Shown piece by piece: positions 23,391 through 35,368 of a stretch of 64,000 nt of DNA (position 1 is the stretch's first letter; every line of letters starts with the position of its first letter). The DNA is from Takifugu bimaculatus (Eukaryota > Chordata > Actinopteri > Tetraodontiformes > Tetraodontidae): positions 14,147,163 to 14,211,162 of the forward strand of contig CP034993.1 of assembly GCA_004026145.2 (NCBI GenBank), in the 5' to 3' direction. The notes below the pieces were generated by a model. It saw nothing but the letters and a program-made list of their open reading frames with translations. It did not search any database and was not told the DNA's origin. The translations under genes were made by a program, and so were the position numbers.

Positions 23391-23881
23391 TAGGGGTGGG
23401 CAAACATTTTGATTCGTGGGCCACAATGGTTTCTAACATTTGACAAAGGGGCCGGACCAGGAGCAGATGGATGGATGGAGTGCTTTGGTAACCTCACCTC
23501 ATTGGAGAAAAAATACACATCTTGGGATATGGAGAAAACATGTGCTTTAATTTCAAATGAAAATGAAGAGAAGCATTACAACAAAATATCTGACTTTGGA
23601 ATGAGTCTTAAAACACTTAAAATCCAATGAATAAAATGTGCCTTTTTAAAAAAAATTAATAACCATTTCTATTTTAAAGCACTGAAAGTTCTGTTATCCT
23701 TCAGGATATCACCATCACTCTCCTCCTGACTGTCTTTTTTCTAGTGGGAAAACACCAGAATTGCAGTGAAAATTTAAGTTTAAGTTTAAGTTTATTCATT
23801 TAATTTTTCAAGTTTGGCGGGCCGGATTAAAACGTTTAATGGGCCGCGTGTGGCCCCCGGGCCTTAGTTTGCCCATGCCTG
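23391..23881. mobile_element. Non-autonomous hAT element with 8-bp target duplication
   Basis: The 491-bp element has imperfect 15-bp terminal inverted repeats (left taggggtgggcaaac; right end reverse-complements to caggcatgggcaaac), as in hAT elements. It is flanked by the 8-bp duplication tgttagcg at 23383-23390 and 23882-23889. Units 1 (about 13925) and 3 (about 34858) carry the empty site with a single tgttagcg. It encodes no transposase. Confidence 0.9.
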
Positions 23882-24390
23882 TGTTAGCGGGTATTGATGT
23901 TTTGGGGGTTATTTTGATCCCCAATAACATTGTTTAGTGTGGAGATCTTGAACCTTTCTGACCAGGAATGTCCGTTTAAAATGATGGAGTTATAATCAGC
24001 TCACCCCATCTTTGCTGTATGCTGATGACTTCTGCATCAGATTTTTATGTATTTATTATTTTATTGAACCTTGTCCACGGTCAACAACACTTTGAGAGTT
24101 GTTGGCACTGAAATTTCATCAACACAAAAGCATCAATGCAATTTTGAACTCCAACAAATTCAAAACTTTTTTTTTCTTCCTTTTTATTAGTTCGGTGCTG
24201 CCATCAGGATAATATTCACAGCATCACTGACAGCAACAACAACAAAAAAATGATTTTTCAGGCCAGTTTTTGTGGCAGAAAAAAAGCGCACACAACACAA
24301 AAATGCACAATGACCCCGTGAAGCTACAGCCAGGAAAGCTTAACTAAAAAAACAAACCATGTTTACACAGTCATCTATAAAAAAGAGTTT

Positions 24391-26712
24391 TTAAGAGCAA
24401 AAGGGAAGGAACATTACACCATCATTACAATACTGGCCCATGTTCACAGCCCAGCCCGGTGTTCCGTAAGTACACTGAAATGTAATCCTATCATTATGGG
24501 CTGCATACATCCTCTCTCGTCCGCTGTTGTGCTTGAAATCGATGTTACGTCTTCTCATGTCAGCAGCAGTCACAACACAGGGTTCTGCCAGGTAAAAATA
24601 ACATTAGACAAAGTTGCTGATGCTTATAGTATTCAACTGTCAATTATATTATAATTATTATAGTGGATATGTTGAGCAACTTACACCTATAAGCTTCAGT
24701 GTTTAAGCTTATTGTCACTTACTGAGACATCTCATAGATCCGACCCATTTGCCATTATGGCAGGTTCTATAGGGAGATCCTTCCAAGACATAGAGGTTCT
24801 GACAGGCATACGCCACCCTGGCACCGTGTTGGTACTCATACTGAAGAATTTCCCTGAGGTCCCCATTCTCAAGACCTGGTGGTCTGCCACATTTAAGAGG
24901 ACCTGGAAAATGAGGAAAATGTCAAGATCCTTTGGAATATTTGCAGGACTTTACCAAAGAACATAAAATTTGCATTTTAAACCACAAATTTCCCCCCGTA
25001 GGAGCAGGATTGAGTTACCTCTGCATGTTGGGAAGGGTTGACTCCACTGTCCATTGCCCAAACATTCCACTTCTGAAGTCCCATGAATAAATGCTGCGGG
25101 ATCCTTACACCTAAACTTCACTATCTGACCTTTCAGTACTTGATTGTACCGTGTGTGACCGGAGATGATGTCAACGCTCCACGGTACGTCTGTAATTCTG
25201 CAGTTCTCTGTGTTGGAGGAGAATATCAGCATCATCAGACGTTCATTAAGAAAAACACTTGAGTCACATCAGTTCATGTTGGCAATCGTGGCCAATGTCA
25301 GTGAAGGAGATTGTTTAGTCTCATCTGAAAGGTGAAAAATGTAATTATAAGCACTTAAACATACCAGAGCATGTGGGAAACGGTGCATCCCACTTTCCAT
25401 TTTCTAAACATGTCAGTTCTCCACGTCCATCCAGCGCAAAACCATTAATGCATTCAAACTGTAATTTATGTCCGATCTTCATTTTTCCATTTTCTCGTGG
25501 GAGTCCCCATGCACGAAGAAAATTGTGCATCTCCTCAGCATCGCAGGTGATGTCTGGAAGATATAGAAGATATAGAAGGGTCTTATGAAGCAGGAGTATC
25601 ACAGTTTTAGCTTTGTCTGCACTTTTCTGTGGCAGTGTTCCTGATTCCCACCTTCACATGTTGGGAATGGCTTATCCCACTGGCCGTCTTTCCCACACAC
25701 CAGCAGCGAGCTGCCATTCAGGTACTTCCCAGGAGCCTCACAGCTGAATCTGAGGAAGCGGTCAGGAAGAATGGCCTGGTTGTTCTCTGGCAGCCCTTTG
25801 ACAACCACCTGTCCGTCTTCAGGTGGGAGGTTGCACGTCGAAGCTGAGAAAACAAGAAAATGAGTGAAGGGATGAGATTCCTGTAAACAAACAACACCAT
25901 TTAAGACGTGCGACAACAGAAAGAGGTTCTGGAAAGACCTACGCTCGCACACTGGCACGTGATTGGTCCATTTGTCAAACATACAAGTTCTGGTGTCCAC
26001 TCTGCTCACCATCTGATATCTGCAAACAAAAGCAAGTTAAAGCAAAAAAATCCTCTCAACAAATTGTGCATTAATGGTGTCTGCTGGCCTGTGACTGGAC
26101 ATAGTTACTCTGGTTCCTATGGCTACCATTATGTCTAGTTTGTGTAGAAAGAGCACTTACCCTTCGTTACAAAAGTATTGGATGATCGATCCAAAAACAA
26201 ACTCTTCCCCTTTGATAAGCTCATAATATCCATTGGCAGTTTCTTCAGGGAGCACACACGGCTTCACTAAACAGGCAGGGGGAGTTTGGTTAGCTAAAGT
26301 TAAAAGTCACTGAAATGGCAAATCACATGATGGTTGAGATCAAGCCCTTCGTGTCATTTGGACTCAGTTTTAGGACAAAGGAGCTCACAGTAGCATTCTC
26401 CTCGACGTATAATCTCCCAGCCTCTGGCTGTGCATCTGGAGCTGATGGATGGACCGGATATGTAGCCCGTTTCACAGCTGAAATAGACCACGTCTCCTTC
26501 GAGGTACTCGCTTTTTCTTGTGTCTTCTGTGACGTGAGCGTGCTCAACAGTCGGGGGCTGTGAACAAGTTACTGACAGAAACAGACACAAGGTCATCAAG
26601 AAGCAGATCAAACGATATATATAGAACACATTTGCTCATCGCTCTTACCATTCTGGGATAAAGAAATATGCAAACTTCCCCACACATGGAGCAAAAGAAG
26701 GATCAGCCTCAT
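24391..26712 (-). CDS. Seven-CCP complement factor H-related secreted protein (unit 2)
   Basis: Exons in transcription order are the signal peptide 26649-26712; CCPs 26389-26571, 26161-26266 plus 25943-26019 (one CCP split by an intron after FCNEG, as in factor H SCR2), 25652-25843, 25365-25553, 25019-25207, 24723-24902 (SCR19-like) and 24391-24584 (SCR20-like, stop). They total 1,374 nt in frame, 457 residues. Each CCP has four cysteines and the Trp near Cys4 (examples GQWDKPFPTC, GKWDAPFPTC), except the SCR20-like module with TFQC...FLPFC. The signal/CCP1 join makes an NVT sequon. Family role: binding C3b/C3d and surfaces, and modulating the alternative pathway. It has no SCR1-SCR4 set as in factor H, so cofactor activity is doubtful. 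It is the fullest array copy and probably closest to the ancestral unit. Confidence 0.88.
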
Positions 26713-27455
26713 CTTCCAAAAGTTGCTGTGAGTCGAACTCGGGCTAAATGTGTCTCGCAGTCTCCTTCGTGTCTACAGGATTTGTGTATTTATCCTCACG
26801 TTCTGCCCAGTGAAGATTATGCAAGAGTGCCTGAACTCAACGTGATGCAACCACAGTGTAGACATAAACACGTCCATGCACGGCGACAATCCATGAGACT
26901 TCCTGTTGTGGGAAATGACTGCAGAAATGACACTGAGGTCCAACATTCTGGTGCTGTTCTGGTCTGATTCTGCCAAACACATCAAATCTTTGAAATCGAA
27001 CTTTGCCATCAGGAGTTTCCTGTTTTTGTTGTTTTTAGCTGGTGATTAAACATGTTCTCTCCTGTTCTGATTGCCACATTCGATCGGTCGGACTGGGGTA
27101 TTTGTCACAGAACAAATTCCATGGCAAACATTTGGTGAAGCAATCGAGATGAGGTTCACCTGGGGAACAAAACCCTTTATTTGTACGTCCAGTAAGCAAT
27201 GTCTCATCTCAGACCTCGTCTCTTCTGGAGTACATGTCAGTCGTGTGTGTGTCTCATTTGCTGACGCATGTGTAACCAGAATCACACACCGTCTTTATCC
27301 TTTAGACTTACCAGTACAAACTTAGAGTAAAAACATCAAAGTCTACAACCTTTGTTCGGCCAATGCGAAAAACAAACACAACAAAGTCTGTCAAAGACGC
27401 ATTTGTCCCTTCTGCCCTCAATCCAATCCTGCATGAGTAATCTCACAATCAGACC

Positions 27456-27761
27456 CTTTGCTGATCATCTTTGAAATGATTCCACTCCTCGATTGTGTCC
27501 ACCTGTGGTAAATCCAATGAATATAGCAGAATTTGTAAAGACACAGGTGTCTATTTAAGGTCTCCCAGCTGACCAAACCTTCGACGGCTCCAAAAACACA
27601 AGCAGCCTGGGCAATACAGGACTTCGAGGGGCAACTCTGTGAATGTGGATGAGTTGGAGTCCTGACTTGAACCCAGGCAAACGTCTCTAGAGACCTAAAA
27701 ATGGTTCTACCCAGCCTGAAAGAGCTGAAGAGAATCTGAGAGAAGATCCGAACATCCTCCA
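27456..27761 (+). mobile_element. Tc1/mariner-like remnant (unit 2)
   Basis: Same internally deleted element as at 15915-16220, nearly identical. Confidence 0.7.
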
Positions 27762-28215
27762 ATCCAGATAAAGTGAAAGCTGCTTCAACGAGCTCATGAC
27801 TTTAGACTTGATTTGCAGCAAAGCGGCAAAAAAAATCCACTTCTGTTTTTATCCCTATATGTTTATCTAACAACATATCAAAAATAATATTTTGAAACCA
27901 GCTGTGCTCTGTATCTCTGAGAGCCTCCTGTGGAACTTCAGATTGGTGGTTGGTGCTTGTCACTGGTTCTGCCCATGAGTGCTCACTGGTATCTGACTGG
28001 TTTGGTCTTGTCACATATGATGAAACATGGCTTGGTACCATCCACATGATCCCAAACATTCCACTAAAATCTATCATTAACTCTTTAAAATCATCCAGGT
28101 TTTGTTTAAAATCTCCATAAACATGACATTTCTAATAGTGGGATGAGTAGGTTTTGTTTCAATTAACATTAAATGAACACATCTGTTCAATTGCACAAAC
28201 CCACTTTAACAATGA

Positions 28216-30207
28216 GAAGGTGTGGAATTAATGAGGGCAGCAGGTGTTTCAGGGTTGGACAGTTTGGTAATTAGCTGGTGGATCAGTGAACCTCACCTCA
28301 GTAGAAACACAGCTGCAGTCACTCTTCTCTGATATGTTCCAATTATGCATCTAGAATTTGTAAAATTCCATAATTTAACTTTATTTGAACACATAAATAA
28401 CTCATTTTACCAGCAGAGGTTACGTTGTTTGCCTCTCCCCCTCCCCCGCACGTCCTCGTTCACAAACCAGAAACAACTTTTAAGTTTTCCTTTATTTACT
28501 TGGACAATGCTAAGATGACACATTGAATTCAGCCGTATGGATGTGCATCACTTGTGTAAGGTGATTGTAAATGCCGTTTTCTTTCTTTGCATTCTGCCCG
28601 AAACAACTATTGTGAAACCAAAAAATATTTAGAAACTTGAAAGAACGCCTTTAAATGTCGTTGTTTTCTACCGACTGTCAGCAGCATCATGGTGTGTTTT
28701 GAGCCCTGTGGGGAAAAAGAAAATGCTTGTTTTCAGAATCACGTGTACTTAAAAAGAGAGAAAACCCAGAGAAAATGAATAAATGTAATGTGACATCAAG
28801 AAAAGGTTCTTTTCCCTCGATATTGAAAAGACGTCCCTTATGGATTTTAGGACATTTTTAAGAGCTTACCATCACATTCCACTGCCATGTCCCACTTCCC
28901 ATTAACACTTGTTGCATTTAAATGTTCTGAATTTTGTGAGCATTGGTACTGTAAGACCTCCCCATCTATGAATCTGTCTTTATGCACCTTGAAGGTGATC
29001 GTGTGGTCTTTGGGCTGCCGGCCAAGTTACGCCGGATTGTGTTAAAAGTGCCCACAAAATAAGTTTTCTGCTTTCATTAGAAAGTGTCACAGCTGTCAGT
29101 TGACCGATAACCCAAAGAAGATGTCGAAACCTTGAAATTAAGCCCAGGGTCGCAGCAGATCTCACCCATCCCTAGTAAATACTGTTGCAGTCAATCAAGG
29201 ACCAGGCAACATTAATACTGTTAATAACATTAATTTTGACAGAAGCCATGTTTGTATTGGCTATGTTTGTCTGAACAGATGGTTGTTGCCTTGAGTATCG
29301 GTGGTTGGTATTGACAGCCATTAGGAATACTGATACTTGGAAATACCTGTTATTAGAACTCACCCATCCCTGGTAAATACTGTTGCAGTCAATCAAGGAC
29401 CAGGCAACATTAATACTGTGGAGGACAAGCTTTTCAAAAACTTTTTTTTTCTTTTGCTTGGATCTCCTTAACAACCAGATTGCTCACTCTCAAATTTGCC
29501 ATTCACCATAATTTGGCATTTGGATAATTTGGACAGCTGACCCCACACTAAGAGATCAGCCAGCAGAAGTAGCACATATTTGATTTTCATGCCTATGAAA
29601 GATTGATTCTTTTAGAGCCACAAGATTCCTTTTACCATGTAAAACTTTACATTTAGGGAGGGTTAGAGCTTGATGCTGAGAGCATTTTTCCGAACTCTAA
29701 AAGTGCTAGTTCCTGCATGAAATGGAAGTAAACAGAATGTTGACAATCCCTTGAGATAGTGGTTTGGGTTTCCATCCTTCTCTGGTGCATTTAGCCAAGT
29801 TGGAGCCATCAGAGCTTTTGTAGTCTGCGATACAACTATATTGTACAGTATCTCCCAGTACGATTCGCTCGCCCCACCACACCTCCCAACTTCAGACATG
29901 ATATTCTCATTAATTTCTGCATACAACCTCTGGAACTGCAAATTTTTGACTTCAGTATTGAGAGACCTACCAGCTCTTTTAAACAGACAATATTTGTAAT
30001 TTTAAAACCAAAGAAGAGCTCTTTGTATTACAGTGTTGCAGGACTGCAGAATGGAACTTAAAAAAACAAAAAATTACAGTTTAGTGGCTAATATTCTTTT
30101 GCACATAGTTTTTTTTTTTTAAATCTAAAACATTCCAAATTTGAAGGTTCAGCACCGAACGTCTCCTAAAGCATATAAATAAGCAGGCCTGCTCAGAGTT
30201 TACTTAC
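28216..30207 (-). pseudogene. Decayed CCP block (unit 2)
   Basis: It matches 16675-18666 at a constant 11,541-bp offset. It has a dead CCP with Cys to Ser at 28880-29012, a signal-like exon at 29488-29590, and a dead CCP with an in-frame stop at 29750-29929. Confidence 0.75.
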
Positions 30208-32305
30208 TCATACAAGTCTGAGTCCCCTTCCACCCTCCTTTCCCACAGGTTAGGGTAAAGCGACCCAAACGCATTGTGAGGGTCTGCTGGGAACATCTGG
30301 CAGATGCTCCTGTCAAAAGGAGCTTCAACTCACACCTTCGGGAGAGCTTTGACCATGTCCCGGGGGAGGCGGGGGACATTGAGTCCGAGTGGACCATATT
30401 CCGTGCCGCCATTGTTGAGGCGGCTGACCGGTACTGTGGCTGCAAGGTGGTTGGTGCCTGTCGTGGCGGCAATGCCCGAACCTGTTGGGATGCCGTCAGG
30501 CTGAAGAAGGAGTCGTATCGGGCCTTACTGGCCTGTGGTACTCCTGAGGCAGCAGATAGGTATCGGCAGGCCAAGCGGAGTGCAGCTACGGTGGTTGCCG
30601 AGGCAAAGACCCGGGCATGGGAAGAGTTCGGTGAGGCCATTAGGAATAACTTCCGGACGGCTTCGAAAAGGTTCTGGACCACCATCCGGCGTCTGAGGAA
30701 GGGGAAGCAGTGCACTGTCAACACTGTGTATAGTGGCGATGGTGTGCTGCTGACCTCAATTCGGGATGTTGTGGATCGGTGGAAGGAATACTTCGAGGAC
30801 CTCCTTAATCCCACCAACACACCTTCCAGTGAGGAAGCAGAGCCTGGGGACCTGGGGAAAGGGTCTCGTATCTCTGGGGCTGAAGTTGCCGAGGTAGTCA
30901 AAAAACTCCTCAGTGGCAAGGCCCCGGGGGTGGATGAGATCTGCTCGGAGTTCCTTAAGGCTCTGGATGTTGTAGGGCTGTTGTGGTTGACCCGACTCTG
31001 CAACATTGCGTGGACATCGGGGGCGGTGCCGCTAGATTGGCAGACTGGGGTGGTAGTCCCTCTTTTTAAGAAGGGGGACCGGAGAGTGTGTTCCAACTAT
31101 AGGGGGATCACACTCCTCAGCCTCCCTGGTAAGGTCTATTCAGGGGTACTGGAGAGGAGGGTCAGCTGGATAGTTGAACCTCGGATTCAGAAGCAGCAAT
31201 GTGGTTTTCGTCCTGGGTGTGGAACACTGGACCAGCTCTACACCCTCAGCTGGGTCTTCGAAGGTGCATGGAAGTTTGCCCAACCAGTCCACATGTGTTT
31301 TGCGGACTTGGAGAAGGCATTCAACTGTGTCTCTCGGGGAGTCCTGTGGCCCCCTGATATGGGCCGTCTGCTCCATGTACGGTCGGTGTCAGAGTTTGGT
31401 CCGCATTGCTGGCAGTAAGTCAAACTCGTTTCCGGTGAGGGCTGGTCTCCACCAGGGCTGCCCTTTGTCACCGATTCTGTTCATAACTTTTATGGACAGA
31501 ATTTCTAGGTGCAGTCATAGTGTTGAGGGGGTCCGGCTTGGTGACCTCAGGATTGGTCTGTGCTCTTTGCAGATGATGTGGTCCTGTTGGCGTCATTGGC
31601 CTGTGACCTCCAACAATCACCGGATTGGTTCGCCGCCACATGTGAAGCGGCTGGGATGAGAATCAGCACCTCCAAATCCAAGGCCATGGTTCTCAACCGG
31701 AAAAAGGTGGAGTGCCTTGTCCGGGTCAAGGAGGAGATCCTGCCCCAAGGGGAGGAGTTCAAGTACCTCGGGGTCTTGTTCACGAGTGAGGGAAGAATGG
31801 AGCAGGACATCAACAGGCGGACCGGTGCGGCGTCCGCAGTAATGTGGACTCTGCACCGGTCTGTTGTGGTGAAGAGAGAGCTGAGGCAAAAGGCAAAGCT
31901 CTCGATTTACCGGTCGATCTTCGTTCCTACCCTCATCTATGGTCATGAGCTTTGGGTAATAACCGAAAGAACAAGATCACGGGTACAAGCGGCCGAAATG
32001 AGCTTCCTCCGTAGGGTGGCTGGGCTCTCCCTTAGAGATAGGGTGAGAAGCTCGGAGTAGAGTCGCTGCTCCTCCGCGTTGAGAGGAGCCAGATGAGGTG
32101 GCTTGGGCATCTAGTTAGGACGTCCCCTGGTGAGGTGTTCAGGGCATGTCCCTCCGGTAGGAGGCCCCCGGGAAGACCCAGGTCACGTTGAAGAGACTAT
32201 GTCTCTAGACTGGTCTGGGAACGCCTGGGGATCCCCCCGGACGAGCTGGAAGAAGTAGCTGGACCTTCATAACCTTTGTTGCAGACATAATCAACCTGCT
32301 CATTG
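30208..32305 (-). pseudogene. CCP exon split by a LINE insertion (unit 2)
   Basis: Same structure as 18667-20764. The shared insertion shows that the LINE entered before units 1 and 2 separated. Confidence 0.85.
30266..32261 (+). mobile_element. RTE/Rex3-like LINE, truncated at both ends (unit 2)
   Basis: Copy of 18725-20720 with only a few substitutions, for example an Arg to Cys codon change near 30482. It has the same frame breaks and missing ends. Confidence 0.9.
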
Positions 32306-32337
32306 CCAGCAGAAGAGATACATCAGCACTGAATTAC

Positions 32338-32658
32338 CTGTACACATGGATGTTCCGGTCCAGCCATTTGCTGTACACGTACGAAACGGGGATCCAGTGA
32401 AGCCTTCCATGCACTTATAATTGACCCTCTGATTTTCATCCCAGCCGTTTCACATGCGGCGGCGAAACGATCCAGTGATCGTTGGAGGTCACAGGGTGAT
32501 GACGCCAACAGGACCACATCGTCTGCAAAGAGTAGAGACCAATCCTGAGGTCACCAAACCGGACCCTCTCAACACCATGACTGCACCTAGAAATTCTGTC
32601 CATAAGTCACGAACAGAATCGGTGACAAAGGGCAGCCCTGGCAACCCTCACCAGAAAC
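32338..32658 (-). mobile_element. Truncated CCP exon and RTE fragment at the unit 2/unit 3 junction
   Basis: It repeats the unit 1/2 junction exactly: a broken CCP exon (32338-32430), an antisense LINE piece (32431-32658), then aspm intron at 32659. Confidence 0.85.
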
Positions 32659-33047
32659 GATGATTACTGTAATTTGCATTATTCTTTTAATATTGATTAC
32701 GGTAGCTCAAATAGTCTTGACACCCAAATGTCATTAGCATCTCTAAAGCCAAATAAAGCTCCAAATACTTACATTAGCTCTGATACCGCAAACTGGACCT
32801 TTGCCCCGGTGTAAACTGTCCACTCAGACTTTCGCTTCCTTTCTCAGCTATTTGTCATCAGAGCTCAATTCCTCTTCTGCAACATGAAATTCTGACAAAG
32901 TTGACAGATCCTTTTAAATCTGTGCATCTAATGTTCAACGTCTGCTTTGATGTTTCGAGACAAAATGCAGAAAGTAAAATAGTTTTCCTGCTTTTGCAGC
33001 TTCAGCAGTTTCTCTTTAACTTTCCCTCTTCCCTTTTCTCTCAATAG

Positions 33048-33679
33048 TACCACAAGACCATCGAGGCCGTGTACTCGGTGGAAAACTCGGTGGAAATTCT
33101 GCTGGATCTGCTGCAGAGGTACCGAGAGAAGGCCGGCGATAAGGTCGCCGAAAAGGGTGGCAGCATCTTCACCAAGGCCTGCTTCCTCCTCGCTCTGCTC
33201 CTGCAAGAGCGGCACCGTGCTGCGGTCTGTACTGTGCACACGCTGGTGAAACACATTCCAGTTCCTTTGCCAATTCAAGAACGTCTCTTCACGCAAGCTT
33301 TGCCTTCCGTTTTAGGAGGTCATGAACCTGCCCAAGGTTCTGGAGAGGATCCGCAGCATTTACCGCCTCACCGCACGCAAACATAAGAAAGATGCAGAGC
33401 GAACTTTTGTCAAGCAAAAGATGAATGCGTCAATCAGTGGGAGCTTCTTTGTCCAAGCGACGCCCCGTAGATCCCGTCTGCTACCAAAGTACGTCTGTGT
33501 TTGTGAATGAGCGGCTCTGTGTACGACGCAGGTGTGACCCTACCAACTGCTGACTGACGTCCTGTCTGTGTTCCAGGTTTGCACCAGACTGGGTTCTGAG
33601 AAAGGACAAGTTGAAGGATATTGTGGACCCTCTGAGGGCCATTCAAATGGTGGCACACACACTCTCCGTTGAGCTGTAG
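33048..33679 (+). pseudogene. Duplicated ASPM last three exons (unit 3)
   Basis: Exons 33048-33224, 33316-33488 and 33577-33679. The acceptor before the second exon is ttttag instead of tttcag, still usable, and one Ser codon differs silently. The encoded protein is the same as at 12117-12748. It lacks upstream exons. Confidence 0.9.
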
Positions 33680-35368
33680 GCAAAGCTCATCTTTCATGGT
33701 TGCTTTTTTTCTTTTTTAAGCATCAGAAAATATTTTATGTAATGCTTCAAGGTTCTTTTTCATGTAAAATATTAACATGTCTTCATGTGTAATATTAAAA
33801 GGAATGTGTTTCATAAACATGAACAAGTTGGGTTATTTATTTTGGTTTCTTTTTTTTTAACCGTGTGGAACAGGCAGAATCCAAACTCACACACACACAC
33901 ACTCAAACTCCTGGAAACGCATCACTGAATGAATCTTTTAATGGCAGCAAGGCAGAACCAACACACCATCCTTGCAGTACTGATGCATGTTGTCTGCACG
34001 TTTCCCAGACAGCTGTAAAAGTGTCTTAAAGGAAAAACTGAATTTGAAGGTTATATTGCCTCATCACGTCAGTGCTGATGTGCACGGCTCCACAATGGGA
34101 CGAGGAGAGTTTGTTATATTTCCACGTATTAACATCCGATTGTTAACTTTCCATTAAACGTTTTCATGCGGACGCTCGATAGAAACAAATAACAGGACGT
34201 CTTCTAATAACACTAAACATAAACTTACTGAGGCATCTGATGTTGTCGGTCCATTTGTGCAGGTTCTGTGTGGACCTCCCACCCTGCTGATGAAGGGCTG
34301 CAAGCGTATTCCACTCTCACTGTTCATGCTGTTCACATCTCTGTGATGCAGAGAAGTCAGAGACTGACAACGCGCAGGCTGCACCAACAATACCTGAAGT
34401 CATTTTGACTACAGAAGCCAGCGTTGGAGTGCTGCAGGACATGTGCTGCAGCTGAAGTAAATGTCCACATCTGAATAAATGGAGGCTTTCCTGCTAACCT
34501 CAATGTTCTCTATGACTCCTGTTGTGAGTATTAGCCATAAATTAGCTCCAGGACCCAGGAGGAGGAGTCAGACCACCAGCTGTTGGCTACAAGACCCAAG
34601 TCTCAATGCAGATTACTGAACAAGGTGCTGCTACAACATTTGAGCTAAACTCAAATGCATTTCTCAACATTCTTACCACTTGGTGTCAAAATGAAGCTTT
34701 GCTGGACGAGCGATCCCGCCAGGAGCATCGCTCAGCCTGCAGGACTGGCAACATTTTTGCCAAAATAGCAGCTGTGAAAGAGTTCCACCAGTTTAATACT
34801 TGGTGATTCCACAGTAAAACAGTCCTGCTGCAGCCCTCTTAGCTCTCGTTTCAAATGTGTTAGCGGGTATTGATGTTTTGGGGGTTATTTTGATCCCCAA
34901 TAACATTGTTTAGTGTGGAGATCTTGAACCTTTCTGACCAGGAATGTCAGTTTAAAATGATGGAGTTATAATCAGCTCACCCCATCTTTGCTGTGTGCTG
35001 ATGACTTCTGCATCAGATTTTTATGTATTTATTATTTTATTGAACCTTGTCCACGGTCAACAACACTTTGAGAGTTGTTGGCACTGAAATTTCATCAACA
35101 CAAAAGCATCAATGCAATTTTGAACTCCAACAAATTCAAAACTTTTTTTTTTTCTTCCTTTTTATTAGTTCGGTGCTGCCATCAGGATAATATTCACAGC
35201 ATCACTGACAGCAACAACAACAAAAAAATGATTTTTCAGGCCAGTTTTTGTGGCTGAAAAAAAGCGCACACAACACAAAAATGCACAATGACCCCGTGAA
35301 GCTACAGCCAGGAAAGCTTAACTAAAAAAACAAACCATGTTTACACAGTCATCTATAAAAAAGAGTTT

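Larger units (their letters stand above)
21118..32658. repeat. Tandem segmental duplication, unit 2 (11.5 kb)
   Basis: It starts in the aspm last-intron sequence (gatgattactg) and ends at the same junction LINE as unit 1. It holds the fullest CFHR copy (7 CCPs) and a private hAT insertion. Offset to unit 3 is 11,541 bp at the aspm end. Confidence 0.9.
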
